Source of the DNA: Simmondsia chinensis
Taxonomy: Eukaryota; Streptophyta; Magnoliopsida; Caryophyllales; Simmondsiaceae
Assembly (NCBI GenBank): GCA_018398585.1
Contig: JAGTTD010000002.1
Location: 32,542,186-32,606,185, forward strand
Direction of reading: 5' to 3'
Length of the DNA stretch: 64,000 nt
Below, piece by piece: positions 41,340 through 53,145 of this stretch (positions are counted from its first letter, which is position 1; each line of letters opens with the position of its first letter). Both the position numbers and the translations under genes were made by a program. A model generated the notes under the pieces. The model was not told the origin of the DNA, ran no database searches, and saw only the letters and a list, made by a program, of their open reading frames with translations.

Positions 41340-44300
41340 TAATATGTCAGAAGCAAACGTTGATCATACTGTTGCACCCGTGTCAATGATATGGGGGTTG
41401 TTGATATTAATTCTCCATTTTTATTTTCATCCCTGGATCAGCCAAGGTTGAATTTTGTTCAAAATATTTTGACTGGTCCTAATTATCAGCTATGGAGACG
41501 TTATATCTATAAAGTTAAACATGTAAAATTGGTTTTATTGATGGAAGCATTGCAAAACCGGATGAAAATTCATTGGATTTTGAAAATTGTAGCAGTTATG
41601 CCTCTATGGTATCTTCTTGGCTTTCAAATTTTGTGTCAAAAGACATAAATGAAAGCATCACATATCTTAAAACTTCTAATGAAGTTTGATTGGATTTGCA
41701 TGAGCGTTTCTCTCAATCAAACGGTCCTCGTATTTATGAACTAAAACATGAGATTTTGCAATTGGAGCAAGAGAACTTACCAATGTCAGCAGATTTTACT
41801 AAACTGAGATCTTTTATGGGATGAATTATATAGTCTAGCAAAAATTCATCCTTGTGCTTGTGGCTAAGCTAAGGCTTTTGTGGCAATTTGCAACATGGAA
41901 AATTGCTTGATTTGTTACTAGGTTATGCCTGTCCTTTTCCACCATACGATTTCAATTGATGAATTCTAAGCTTTAACTTCTATTGGTAGTGCTTATTTTG
42001 TTTTACGTTAAGAGGAGAAGTAGCAAAGTATACCTACAAGTAAGGTCAGTAGCAAAGTATAGCTACGGGTAAGGTCATTTTTCTTGAAGTTGCCGCTTTG
42101 GATGCAAAAGTGAATGGCACTATCAGTGGTAGTGGTACCAATGTTTTCTTTGGAGCTATTTCTCATTGTAAAGGTCATCTTACTTGCACTCATTCCAAAC
42201 GTCGATACCACACTAAGGATCGTTGTTTTGAGCTAGTAGGGTATCCACCAGGTTGGAAGAACCGGGCTCCAGCCGCCGCACCACTGCGTCAATGACAGAG
42301 CATGGTGACCTTGTGATCATTGACATCCCCATAATGGGGATGTTAGCTGTCAATACCAACAATTGCTGGCTTTACTTGGACCGGATTCAGCTTCTCTAAG
42401 TGTTAATCTTACATATTAGGCTTTTAGTGATTCTGATTCTTGGATTATTGATATTGGTACATCTGATCACATGGCCTTGTCTTAGGTGTTCTAAAGGATC
42501 AATGTGTGAATACTAGTATAAGACTAGTAAGGCATCCTAATGGTTCTTCATTGCCTGTATCTTTTATCGGAGAATTTTCCATCATTAAGGATTTTGTCCT
42601 TAATAACATTCTATAATCCTTTGGTTTCCTATGTAATTCATTATATGTGAGTAAGTTAACAAGACGCAGAAATTGTGCATTATTTTTCTCGAATTATTGT
42701 GTGATATAGGACCAACACCTGAGGAGACTTGGGGTGACTAAAGAACGAGATGGGCTATATTTCATGGAAGTGAGGGTTGGTGGACTAATAGCTCATATTG
42801 TCCATAGTAATGAAGATTAATTTTGTGGCGTGAACGTTTGGGCCACATGCCATTTCTTTTGATTATCAGTATTTTCCCATTTAAGTGTTCTAAATAAAGT
42901 TCATGCGGTTTGTGATTCTTGTCACCGAGCTTAGCAAACTCGATTACCGTTCCTTACTTTTGTTTATCAAGACTAGATCATGTTTTAAACTCATTCATTG
43001 TGATATATCATACATTATCTTTAATCGGAGCTCGATTCTTTTTGGCGATTATTGATGATTTTGGTAGATTTACTTGTGTCTTTCTCAGGATGGATAAATC
43101 TCAATCTCAACAACTGCTTATAAATTTTTGTAACATGGTGCGCACATAGTTTGGAATGCAAGTAAAGCACGTGTGAAGTGATAACGGACAAGAATTTTTT
43201 ATGGCCCCTTGTTAGAATATTATGTGAAGAGTGGTATTCAATTTCAAACTTCTTGCAAGGGGACTCCTCAGGAAAATGGTGTGGTAGAGCAAAAACATCA
43301 ACATTTGCTTGAAGTAGCATGGGCTTTGGCCTTCTAGGGAGGCCTTCCCATTAAATTTTGGAGTGAGTGTGTTTGACATCGGGTTATTTGATAAACATAA
43401 CACCTATTCTTGTTCTTTAAAATAAAAGTCTATTTGAGATTTTATTTAGCAAAATTCCTCATTATGAGCATCTAAGAGTCTTTAGGTATCTATGTTATAC
43501 TCATATTCAAGATCGTTCTAGAGACAAAATGGGGAGACGGGAGGATCGTTGTGTCTTCATTGGCTACTCACATGGGAAAAAGGAGTTCAAAATTTACTAC
43601 ACTAATAGTGTCAAAATTCATGTTTCGAGGGATGTAATATTTTATGAAGATGTCTTTCCTCATCTTGATAAACAAAATTTTGACAAATAGTTGGAGGTGA
43701 ATATGCATGAGAATCGTGTTGTTGATGATGTTTTTGACCCCGAGTATCGTAGCTTTGGGTGGGACTGCAGCACCACTAACCGAAGCCCCTAGCGTGGCTG
43801 ATGAACCGAAAGTGGTCAATCGGTTGGAGGTGGACAGTTAGCACAGGTTAAAACCGAAATTGGGGGTTGAGGAGCACGTGTTCGAAGTATGCATGTTAGG
43901 TATCAAGAGTATATCTGTGATGTACCTTCCTCTATATCTCATACTCAATCTACCATTTCATTAGCAAACTCAGGTATTATTTATCCTATAAGACATTATG
44001 TGTCTAACCCTTGATACTCTCACTTAACTTAATCTCCAAACCATCACTTTTAGTGATAAGCTAAGAAGCTTTTCTCATGTTGTTCAGTATGAGCTTTGGA
44101 GGGATGCTATGAAAAAGAAATAGATGCTTTGGAACAAAAAAAAAATTGGACTTTAGAGTCATTGCCTACCAGGGAAGAAGACCATCAATTCAAAATGGGT
44201 ACACAAAGTGAAGCATCGATTCAAAATGGGTATACAAAGTGAAGTATAAGTCAGATGGCACAATTGAAAGGTAGAAGGCTCGATTAGTGGCCAAAGGATA

Positions 44301-45604
44301 CACTCAAGTTGAGGGTATCGATTATCATTATGCTTTTGCCCTTATCGTTAAATTTGTCACAGAGTGATGTGTTATTTGCTGTAGAAGCATCACAAAATTG
44401 GATAATACATCCGTTAGACATGAATAATGCTTTCCTTCATGGTGATCTTGATGAAGAGGTTTATATGAAACTTCCACAAGGGTTTGAAAATCAACATAAT
44501 GGAAAGGTGTGTTAGTTTCGTAAGTCACTTTACGAACTTAAGAAGGCGTCTAGTAATTGGAATCGAAAATTCACCACGTCACTTATTAATCTCAGGTTTA
44601 CTCAATAAAGGTCAGACTATCCGCTTTTCACAATTTTCGCCAGTTCGGTATTTTGTCGTGATTATTTATGATGATGATGTCTTTATTTCAGGATACAGTA
44701 TGAAACACATTCAAAAAGAATTCGTTACTTAATCAATAATTTGGCATAAAAGATCTGGGACTCGTAAAATATTTTTTGGGGATAGAGGTGGCACGTTTCT
44801 TCCCGGGATTATGCTAAGTCAAAGAAACTATGCCTTGGATATTTTAAGTGAAGTCAATTTACTTGGGGGCGCTGCCGGCTTCTATCCATTGTTCAAAATC
44901 ATCACTTATCTGATAAGGTGGGTGAACCAATTTCTGATCTGGGTCAATAATGGCGTTTAGTAGGTCGTTTAATATATTTGACTATTATGAGACCAGACAT
45001 TTGTTATGCAGTTTGAACTTTCAGTGAATTTGTGCATGATTCTCAAGAACCACATCTTGAGGCAATCATTCATGTCCTACGATACCTTAAGGGTACACTG
45101 GGATAGGGTATTTTTCTTCCAACTCAGCGTGATTTTCACTTACGAGCTTACTGTGATGTAGATTGTCCAACCACTAGAAGGTCAACTACTAGTTTTGTGG
45201 TGTTGTTCTGTGGGGCGCCTATTTCATGGCACTGGAAGTAACAATTTGTCGTTACTCGGTCTTCAGTTAAAGCAAAATATCGAGTAATGGCAATTGTAAC
45301 TGATGAATTAGTTTGGCTAGGTCGATTGGTTGAGCTTGCTGCTCCTATTAATAAACCTTCTTTGTTATTTTGTGATAATGAAGCAGTACTCTACACTGCT
45401 TCAAAACTAGTGTTCCATGGCTGTATGAAATATACTGAAGTTGACCATCATTTTGTCCACTATTGTCTAATGAAAAAATAATCACTACATCCTTTGTTCG
45501 CTCTTTAGGGCAGTTAGCTGATATATTCACCAAGGCCCTAAGTCATCCATTATTTTTCTTACTCCTTAGCAAGTTGGGCATCATCAACTTATATGCTCCG
45601 ACTT
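41340..45604 (+). pseudogene. Broken copia gag-pol
   Basis: Gag: MSEANVDHT near 41344, then LTGPNYQLWRR at about 41473 and the CFELVGYPPGW box near 42222. Protease: DSDSWIIDIGTSDHM near 42430, with Ser/Ala of the active site changed. Integrase: RLGHMPF near 42836, FFLAIIDDFGRFT near 43040, a SDNGQEF-like box near 43180 and [13 protein letters not shown] near 43268. RT: VKYKSDGTIERWKARL-like near 44237, [12 protein letters not shown] and FVVIIYDDDVF near 44650 (YDDD in place of YVDD). RNase H: 45130-45540 (FCDNEAVLYTASKLVFH, HIDVDHHF-like). Stops and shifts are frequent. A short tandem duplication of ATTCAAAATGGGTAYACAAA sits at about 44190-44245. Confidence 0.83.
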
Positions 45605-45613
45605 GAGGGAGAT

Positions 45614-45662
45614 TGACCTACATCATATATTTTGTATGTATTTTATATTTTGTAATTATAAT
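45614..45662 (+). repeat. 3' LTR start of the copia element
   Basis: Follows the tract GAGGGAGAT with TGACCTACATCATATATTTTG, homologous to the 5' LTR start. It is cut after TTGTAATTATAAT by the hAT element. Confidence 0.7.
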
Positions 45663-48600
45663 TCATTCGGCCCGCCTTTTTAAAGAAATTTTTTTTTTAA
45701 ATAATATAAAGTCATTTTGTACAAAAATTATTGTAATTCATTGATAAATAATATGAGATACAAAAGTATACAAAAAAAATAATGTTAAATATATGTAATA
45801 AAATAAAATATACAATAAGTAATGGTAAATATCTTATCAAAAAAATAATGGTAAATAAATAACGTAACAAATACAAGTACAAATACAACGCAGTTAGGGC
45901 CTAATATTTAAAAATACAAATTTGTTTATCAGAAAATACAAAGTTTGACATATGGGGGGTGTGGTCGTCTTTTGACGTAAATATTTAAAAGTAAATAATT
46001 GACATATAAAAGTGTTGATATTAGTCGCTTAGGGGGGTTTCTACGCTATCATTTGACGTATCAGTTGTGCGGTCGTCTTCTTCATCACTCGATGAATCCA
46101 GCTTCATTCTCTATTGATCTCTGGCCCTTGCTAGCAGCCAATCCTTCAAGCACACGGACATCTCCAAGCTTGACGGCGATAGCTTCGCCCTCTTCGTTCC
46201 AAGCAACCTGCCACCAAGACTGAAAGCACACTCCGATGCTACTGAAGACACCGGACAACTTAGTATATCACGTGCCATGGTGGAAAGCACGGGATACTGG
46301 GCTTGGTTTGTGTTCCACCATTGTAAAAGGTAAAAATGCGGGTTGGCCAGCGGTCCAAAAATATGGACCAACGGTGTCCGCAAATAATAATCTAGCTTGT
46401 CACATGATGTGGGGGCTATTGTGGGCTTAAATTGCTCCAATAGCTTCCACGAATATGTCGTGTGTGAACTACTTCCACTAGATGTGGAAGATCCTACTAC
46501 AGCAGTACTAGGATTATTGGATGCTAATTGACGGGAATATTGAAAAAATAAACTAAGCAGGTCGTTATCGACATCGGCAATGAAAGTGTCAATATTAAGA
46601 GTAGGATGCAAATACTGGAAAAAATGTTGGCAAAACAAGTTGAAACCCTCGCGTTTACAACGAGGGTCTAAAATAGTTGCCAAGCAGTATGTAGAGGTAG
46701 TTCAGAATAATATTTGGCAAACTTTTCTTTCATTGCCTGAATCGATGAAAACAAAACGGGGTTGGATTCATTACCCACCATCCAATTGACAATATCAAGC
46801 AATCTTGATATTGCTTGAGGCATGGTCGGATAGTAGCAACCTGAAAAAAATATCGTTTCCTCTTTAAACATGCTAAAAAAGTTACAAATTTGATCTATTG
46901 TCTCCCAATTTATACCGGCCAGGTTGTAATCGCTCCATTCTGCACGATTTTCCTTGGCGTATTCCATTAGAACGTCTTTGTATGGTAGAATGTGCTCTAA
47001 CATTTCTACCGTAGACGACCACCTAGTTTGGGAGTCTAATTTAAATTATTTATATTCTATGTTATGCAACCTACATAAATTTTTAAATTTTCTTTTTCTA
47101 GTGTTGGATGATTTAACAGATATTATTACAGATCTTAAGGTGGTAAGGGATGCTTTTATAAAATCTAAACTATCCATTACCTTTAAATGCAAAATGTGAC
47201 AAATGCAACGAATATGGACATACTTCCCACCTAACATGGTCTCATTTGCCTAATTAAATGAGTAACGGCTGCAGTGTTATTGGTAGCATTGTCAAACGTA
47301 ATACTGAAGATACGTAACTCTATGCCCCAGTCGCGGACTGCCGACATAATCACACCCGTAATTACCTCGACATTGTGGGGGCAATCTAAAAGTCCAAAAT
47401 GAATTATCCTCCTTTGGATGATGAAGGATTCATCGGTCTAGTGTGCCGTTATGCACATATAAGGTTGGCCGGGTTTCGACGTCCATACGTCCGACGTCAA
47501 TGAGAACATGCTCGTGTTCGTTGCAAAATGTGTGAAGACTCCAGCTTTCATCCCGTGGTACAACGGAAAAGCATCCCGCTTTACGGTGTTCCGAGGAATC
47601 CTTACAATGGCGGGGTTCACATTTTGTTGGAGGTAGTTGATGAAATTTGGGTCTTCGCCGGTATTAAAAGGCCTTTCACTCAAAATTATATATTTAGCTA
47701 GCCCCTTTCAGTTGCTCTCTTGAGAGAACTTAAAATTAGCAAGTGCACCGGTCACTTGCTGTACTAGACGTTGTTGGATCTTTTCTGGGTATTGCTCGGG
47801 GTGACACCTAAGTATATGTCTGTTTAATGTGCCCGTCCCACTGCCAGGTTGATGATTAAAATCCTTAGGTGGGTCACATAATTTACAAGTTGCTTTATTA
47901 GTTGTCTTATTAAGGGTAAAGTGCTTCCATACCCCACTAGTTGTACGCCTACTAGCACCGGTACTAGTTTCAGGCTGGGCTTCGGTGGTGGGGGTGGGTT
48001 CCTCATCAGTTTGTGAGTCTCCAACCCCACCACCACCTGACTCATGATAATCTTGTTGTTGTGAAAAGTCATAATCTATGCTATCATCAGTGTATGGGGG
48101 TGATGGATCTGGTTGTATAAAAGCTCATTCTTCAGTATTAAGTAAGACAATTCTACTCCTTTGAGGGATTCTGGGTGGCCGAGAAGAGCTAGAACTAGCA
48201 CGACCTGCTCCAGAGGATGATGAAGAGTTGTGTGCCATATTAGTATAAGTGATTAGTATTTACAAAATGCAAGTAGTAATGCAAATTAAATAACTAAAAA
48301 TGCGAATCAAATAAAATTGCGATACTAAAATTACCGAAATGAGAGAACAATGAAATTCGAACTTCAGTCAAATACTTTACGAACTTCGAACTTTAGAGCA
48401 CAATTTTTGCAATTAGCAAAGTTAGAGAAAATGGGAGATGATGAATGTATAGAGAAAGAAGAGAGGATTAAAGATTTGTTGAGGAAATGGGTTGGGGAGG
48501 TTTAAGTATTTATAGGAAAAAAATATATAAATTTTTTTAAAAAAAAATAAAAATAAAGAGCCGTTCAACGGCTCTTAAAGAGGTGGCCAACGGTCATGTT

Positions 48601-48739
48601 GGGCCCGGGCCGGGCTGTGAGGGCCAAAAAAACAGGGCCGAGGCCCGGCCCGCTACAATGCAGGCCGGGCCGGGCCGGGCCATAAACAGGCGGGTCCGGG
48701 GCCGGTTTCCGGGCCAGCCCGGACCGGTGGCCACCTCTA
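45663..48739 (-). mobile_element. Degenerate autonomous-type hAT (Ac-like) transposon
   Basis: 3077 bp with weak terminal inverted repeats: left TCATTCGGCCCGCC, right (minus strand) TAGAGGTGGCCACC. The 8-bp flanks ATTATAAT and TATATAAT match at six positions. It encodes a broken hAT transposase on the minus strand. The right end (48590-48739) is a GC-rich subterminal zone of repeated GGCCGGGCC/CGGGCCGG words, typical of transposase-binding regions. Inserted in the copia 3' LTR. Confidence 0.82.
46111..48238 (-). pseudogene. Broken hAT transposase (BED finger, DDE core, dimerisation domain)
   Basis: Minus strand from the ATG near 48238: a Ser-rich start, then a BED zinc finger near 47850-47960 (CKLCDPP...LNRHILRC). 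The core begins with VWTSKPGQPYM (catalytic Asp of TSDVWTS near 47480) and continues with RCICHILHLKVMD (about 47200). INWETIDQICNFF and FSGCYYPTMP lie at 46668-47003. The C-terminal dimerisation domain (46111-46400) reads LSTMARDILSCPVSSVASECAFS. Frames change at several points and an in-frame stop follows NTEE near 48125. It is close to full length but inactive. Confidence 0.87.
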
Positions 48740-48960
48740 TATATAATTTATTAGGATATTGGATAGGTCAAATTTCTCTCATCAATGGGGTCATTTCCCT
48801 ATTTCATAACCGGCCCAACCCTTAACGGCATCAATGATTTTTTTTTTTTTAAATTTTTTGTCTAGCTTTTACTTCTTAGGTAGTATCCTAGGTCTCTTAG
48901 TATTCTGATTGGTATTAAAAATAGGTGCTATTAGCTATATGAATAATCACATTTTACAAG
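48740..48960 (+). repeat. 3' LTR remainder of the copia element
   Basis: After TATATAAT, the sequence TTATTAGGATATTGGATAGGTC and CATCAATGGGGTCATTTCC, then GGTGCTATTAGCTATATGAAT, match the 5' LTR at 39547-39725. Similarity fades after about 48950, so the end and the target duplication cannot be given. Confidence 0.7.
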
Positions 48961-49119
48961 TAGCTTTCGGCTCGACTTCGCAAGGTCCTAGGAATTAATT
49001 CTCATGCAATTTTATTGGATAATTCATCATGAATCAATAGGTCTTCCTAAATTCATTTAGGTGGCATGATGTTTTTATTGAAATAATTTTAATACATGTT
49101 ATTACTCTAATCAAAATAG
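48961..49119. other. No gene recognised
   Basis: AT-rich flank between the copia remnant and the dispersed repeat. No motif or terminal repeat that I can support. Confidence 0.4.
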
Positions 49120-49410
49120 GAAGGATGATAAAAAAAAAAATTACCAAATTAGGTACACATTAATTTTTTAAGCACTATACTAAATTAAAAAGAAATATAT
49201 TGTACTAATATTAATGAAATTTTTGGGACCAAACTAGGAAAGAATTAATTCTTTTAGCACCATGTGATAGAGTGTGAATCCATTCCCGCCTTACAAATAA
49301 GGAAAAATTAAGTTAATTTTAATATAGAAAAAATAATTAATAAAATACCTAACAATTTCTATGTGAATTTTTAGCACTATATTTGTAAAAGTAAAAGAAA
49401 AAGGATATTG
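49120..49410 (+). repeat. Unclassified dispersed repeat, copy 1
   Basis: Shares an ordered set of blocks with 58975-59240: AGGAAGGATGATAAAAAAAA / GGAACAATGATAAAAAAAAT, TTGTACTAATATTAAT / TTGTATTAGTATTAAT, TTAGCACCATGTGATAGAGT / TTAGCACCGAGTGATGGAGT, AGAATAATTAATA and TTTAGCACTA. No ORF or terminal repeat is visible, and the class is unknown. Confidence 0.55.
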
Positions 49411-49960
49411 TACTATCTAAAATGAATCTTTTTATCATTAAACTAGACTTAAACTAATTTTTTAAGCATTGTATGGTATATAAGGCTTGCTCATATATGC
49501 TTATATCATTTGTTGTAATTCAATATATTTTCGCTCAAAGATACTAAATCTGGAACATGATTTTGATAATATATAAATATTTTTTGTAAGCCAATCCATA
49601 TATGGGTTGTCCTTTTTGTAAATGTATTGAAATCTAACAGCCAAGTCAAGAGTTTTGAGAAGTCTTGGACTGCTAGTGGAAATAGAGTGAACAACAAGAG
49701 AGTATGTTGGTAGCTTTAATCTAAGAACTAGAGAACTCTTCATCAAACCTTACAGAATCTTCATCTACAGGACAAACTAAGCCAGTGTAAATTGTCATAA
49801 CTTTTGACTTTAAAATACCAATGCCTACATGTATAAACCCACCGAGATGAGGGTTTTTTTATGTATATTTATTATCAGTTTCTTGAATATTGCATCCTCA
49901 AAAGTCTTATTAATTCTTTTATTAGAAATAATATTAACGGAAATCTAACCTAAAAAGAAG

Positions 49961-50290
49961 GGTTATTTGCACTTAGATCCCTCTACTTTGTCTACCGTGT
50001 TAATTTTATCATTATTCTTTTAGCTTGTCAATTTAATCTCTCTATAATTTATATTATATCATTTTATCTCAATGGTCAAATTAAATTCAATAATGTATTT
50101 TTTAACGATTCAATCACGTTAGATTAAAGTAGCATATTACAAGTCTACCTTTGACTCAATTTAAACCCACCCATCCGCAAACCATTTAAAAATTTGTCAG
50201 CGATTTAACACAAATTTTACTCCGAGAATTAAATTGATACAATATCACTTTTAAAGGGATTAAATTGTTAAAGTCAAAAGTATAAGTGTT
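49961..50290. mobile_element. MITE-like fold-back element
   Basis: The left arm (TTAATTTTATCATTATTCTTT, GTCAATTTAATCTCTCT) pairs in inverted orientation with the right arm (GGATTAAATTGTTAAAGTCA, AAAAGTATAAGTG) over roughly 80 bp with many mismatches. The start GGTTATTTGCACTTAGATCC is a common plant MITE terminus. Target duplications were not resolved. Non-coding. Confidence 0.5.
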
Positions 50291-50439
50291 AGAGTATAAA
50301 GTCAGTCTTGGACCTTCATCTATCATCATACTTTTGAAAAAGTTAATTCTTTGACATGGTATCTGATGCAAATAGGGAAGAAAAATATCTCAATCGAAAT
50401 GGAAAATGGAGAAAAAGGAACTCAAAAACATTCAAATTA

Positions 50440-50830
50440 TAATCGCGCTAGGTAGCATTAGGATTTTTTAGTTGAATTAGGATTTAGTTAGAGTTTTTTA
50501 GCTTACTTAAGTCTTTTGCTTAATCAATGTTTTATTTATTGGAATTTATTTCATTGGGCCATGTAATTAGGATTAGGACTTTTGAGTTATGTTAGGGTTA
50601 GTCAGTGTTAGAATATAATTGTTTTTTAGAGTTAATTTGAATTAAGAGTAGGTTTTAGGACTGCCTATAAATAGGCAATTAGCTCTTTATTTTCAAAAGC
50701 CTTTTTTTATTATTTCAATTATTTCTTTATTTCTATCGAATCCTTCCCTTTTTCCTTTGGCAATTTGGCGATTTGCATTAGAGTCTTGTTAACTAAGAGG
50801 TTACGAGTTCAAATCCTAATAGCACCCACT
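50440..50830 (+). repeat. LTR-like remnant with a tRNA-like tail
   Basis: A run of AGGATTTAGTTAG / AGGATTAGGACTT / TTAGGGTTAGT words, then a TATA-like CTATAAATAGGCAATTAGCTC near 50666 and a T-rich stretch, resembles the U3-R of plant LTR retrotransposons. At about 50770-50825 follows TTAACTAAGAGGTTACGAG then TTCAAATCC, like a tRNA B box (GGTTCGAATCC) of a decayed tRNA or SINE. Ends are not defined. Confidence 0.35.
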
Positions 50831-51188
50831 TTCAATATAATTTAAGCATAAGATATAGGCTATACAATATCCACGTTTCAAACCCAATGGGCATTTGCGT
50901 AAAGGGGTATGTTAATGCATAAAACCAATAATGGGCATTCACCCATTAGCTTAAACAACACCAAATTTAGGTTGGTGAATGGGGGCGCTTAAGCCTACCT
51001 TGAAATTGTTGAACTATTTTGTGCACATGCTAGTCTGTAGTTATATTTATACCCTTGAGCATATATATATATACAACCCAACAACCAACCCCCCCAAAGC
51101 CCACCCTCAACTAAAATCTTAAATCTGCCACTGAGCTTAAAGAGTTGATCGTCAACAATTAAATTGAAACAACATATAAAATATAGAA

Positions 51189-51420
51189 ACCTTTGGGCTC
51201 CATTTGAAACACGGAAAAAATACGAAAGGAAAAAAAATTGAAGGATTGTGGTTTTCTCATGTTTGGAATACAAGAAAAATATAAAGCAAAAAAAAATTGA
51301 ACGAAAAATATCAAAATTTTACAATGGAGTTTAAGGAAAATTATTTTCCTCTTGAAATTGAGAGGAAAATGGGAAAAAAAATTTGTATCAACTATCAACC
51401 CATATTCACTAGACTACGTT
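51189..51420. repeat. MITE-like repeat, forward copy
   Basis: Begins GGGCTCCATTTGAAA, with purine-rich AAAAGGAAAA words and a small inverted repeat GGAAAATTATTTTCC. A counterpart in reverse orientation lies at 52915-53145, ending TTTCAAATAGAGC. Non-coding; the class is uncertain. Confidence 0.35.
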
Positions 51421-51594
51421 AAAAAAACATTCATTAGACTTGTTAAGTTTCTACCAGGCCTTTAAGACTGACCTACAAAGTTGGCACACAAAAGATCCAC
51501 ATATAAGCTTAAGTAGGGTTCCATCCTAAAACCAATTGGCTATAAGTAAACTAACCCACTAGACTTATAAATTGACATTTTTACTCTTATATCT

Positions 51595-51960
51595 GCAATG
51601 TGGGAATCTTATACTAGACTCATATGTGGAGTCTTTATTCAGCACTCCTCATCACATGTGAGTCTCATTTAATTGAACCATTCGCCTTCTTCAATCCAAT
51701 TGGATTGAACATATTAGAGAGGCACTCGAAACACCAAATACAAATGCACCCCTCTTTACGAGAACAAGGTGAGACAAATAAGAGACCGGGATCATCAACT
51801 TGCTCTGATACCATGTCAAAGAACCATCTTTTCCAAAAGTTTAAGCTGATGGGTAAAGGCCCAGGAGTAGTTTTATTCTCTACCAAGACTTGATCTGAGT
51901 TTCATATTTCATCAACAGGATCCACTTTGTTTGTCATATAAGTTCATTGAATATATTAAA
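51595..51960 (-). repeat. LTR/TRIM-like remnant on the minus strand
   Basis: On the minus strand TTTGACATGGTATCAGAGCA near 51801-51820 is an LTR end (TGACA) followed at once by a perfect primer site TGGTATCAGAGCA (51801-51813). The LTR then runs rightwards from 51814 (plus strand TGTCAAAGAACCATC), and the sequence left of 51801 would be internal. No protein domain is readable. A short non-autonomous element or a fragment is inferred; the outer end is unclear. Confidence 0.5.
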
Positions 51961-52704
51961 TATAAACCGAATACAATATTTTTCATTTAAATACATTATT
52001 GGTAGAATACTAAAACTTCTGGAGGTACCTGACTGAGTATCACAAAATCTGATCCAGCTATTCTAAGATTTTGAATATTTTTAAGGTAACCTAAAATAGG
52101 TGACTTCAATTACCCTGTCTATGATTTATTAGGATTTTGTTAGTTTATACTGACATGTACTTAAGAAAAAAAAAAGGTGATTACTGAAAAAAATTTAACC
52201 TTTACATTTTTAATAATTTAATAATTTTAAAAATACTTAAATCTTCAAAATATTTCAGCAATTTACAAAATATTTTAAATATCTAAATTTTTTGTAAATT
52301 TTTAAAAAATATCTTAAACATTTCAAAAATATTTAATATATTTAAAAAATATTTTATATATTTTTATATTAGAAATATTTTTTAAATATTTAATTAAATT
52401 AAAATTTGAAAATAATTTTAAATATTTATAGATTTTTGGATTTTTTAATTTTTAATATTCAAATATTTTCAAAATTTAGAATTATTTTTAGTTTTAGTTA
52501 GATTATTTTTTGGGTTCTTTTATGTGCTATATTAGTATAATTTAATGGAATCCTAATAGAATTATGGGGATGGTACTTTAAAAAAGGTTTCTAAAGTTCA
52601 AGGTACTTAAAATACGTTTAAAATATCAGGATACTTAAAAAATATATTATGAAATCTCAGGCCAAATTTTTTATAAAATTTTAGACTTTAAGATATCTGA
52701 TTAT
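51961..52704. other. No gene recognised; extreme AT-rich tract
   Basis: At 52190-52500 nearly only A and T occur, with repeated TTTAAATAT / AAATATTTA words that could form many small hairpins. No ORF, no RNA gene and no clear element boundary. Confidence 0.5.
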
Positions 52705-52722
52705 ATGTATAGGTATTTAGAT

Positions 52723-52813
52723 ACAAACAACAACAGACCTGGTGCCTAAAGGGCTCCCATGAAAGCAGGGTCTAGGGGAATAGGATGTATGCAGCCATAT
52801 CCCTTCAGGGTGA
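52723..52813 (-). mobile_element. 5'-truncated Au-type SINE
   Basis: A 91-bp insert flanked by a perfect 18-bp duplication ATGTATAGGTATTTAGAT (52705-52722, 52814-52831). On the minus strand it reads CACCCTGAAGGGATATGGCT, GCATACATCC, CCCCTAGACCCTGC, GGCACCAGGTCTG and TTGTTGTTTG. This is the 3' half of the same tail carried by the 5S-headed SINEs at 11812 and 57119 (shared CCCTGAAGGG). The head is missing, so it does not show which head it had. Confidence 0.85.
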
Positions 52814-52914
52814 ATGTATAGGTATTTAGATGATAAAAGAATAAACTCATGGTACATAAATAATAAAACCCTAAGAGAACATTATCAAGATAGCCCATCG
52901 GAAAAGTTTACACG

Positions 52915-53145
52915 ACCCAAACTATACAAGGAAAATATAGGTTAGACAATAGTTATTTTTTCTTTTCATTTAATTTTCTCCCAACAAAACAAAGGAAAAT
53001 TTTAATCTTAAAAATTTACTTTTTTCTGGTTTTTCCCTGACTTACAAACAAAGGAAAAAAAGTCATTTTCGTTTATTTTCTTCTCCTTCAAATTTTTTTC
53101 CTCATTTTTTTATTTTGCTTGAATTTTTTTAATTTCAAATAGAGC
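52915..53145. repeat. MITE-like repeat, reverse copy
   Basis: Pyrimidine-rich with TTTTCC words, ending TTTCAAATAGAGC. This is the inverse of the start of 51189-51420 (GCTCCATTTGAAA). The two may be separate copies in opposite orientation or the two ends of one element enlarged by insertions. Confidence 0.35.

Larger units (their letters stand above)
39513..48960 (+). mobile_element. Degenerate copia element with two large insertions
   Basis: The 5' LTR (39513-39785), a primer site near 39796, gag to RNase H remains (41340-45600), a purine tract and a 3' LTR starting at 45614. A gypsy-type solo LTR (39854-41255) sits in the leader and a hAT element (45663-48739) in the 3' LTR. The gag knuckle region CFELVGYPPGW resembles Ale/Retrofit-type copia gag. 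The right end is approximate because the 3' LTR decays after about 48950. It is old and non-functional. Confidence 0.82.

Noticed and set aside
51189..53145. One 2-kb transposon bounded by GCTCCATTTGAAA / TTTCAAATAGAGC
   Set aside because: The ends are inverted, but the interior contains an LTR-like remnant and a SINE, and no target duplication was found. Two separate copies are as likely.
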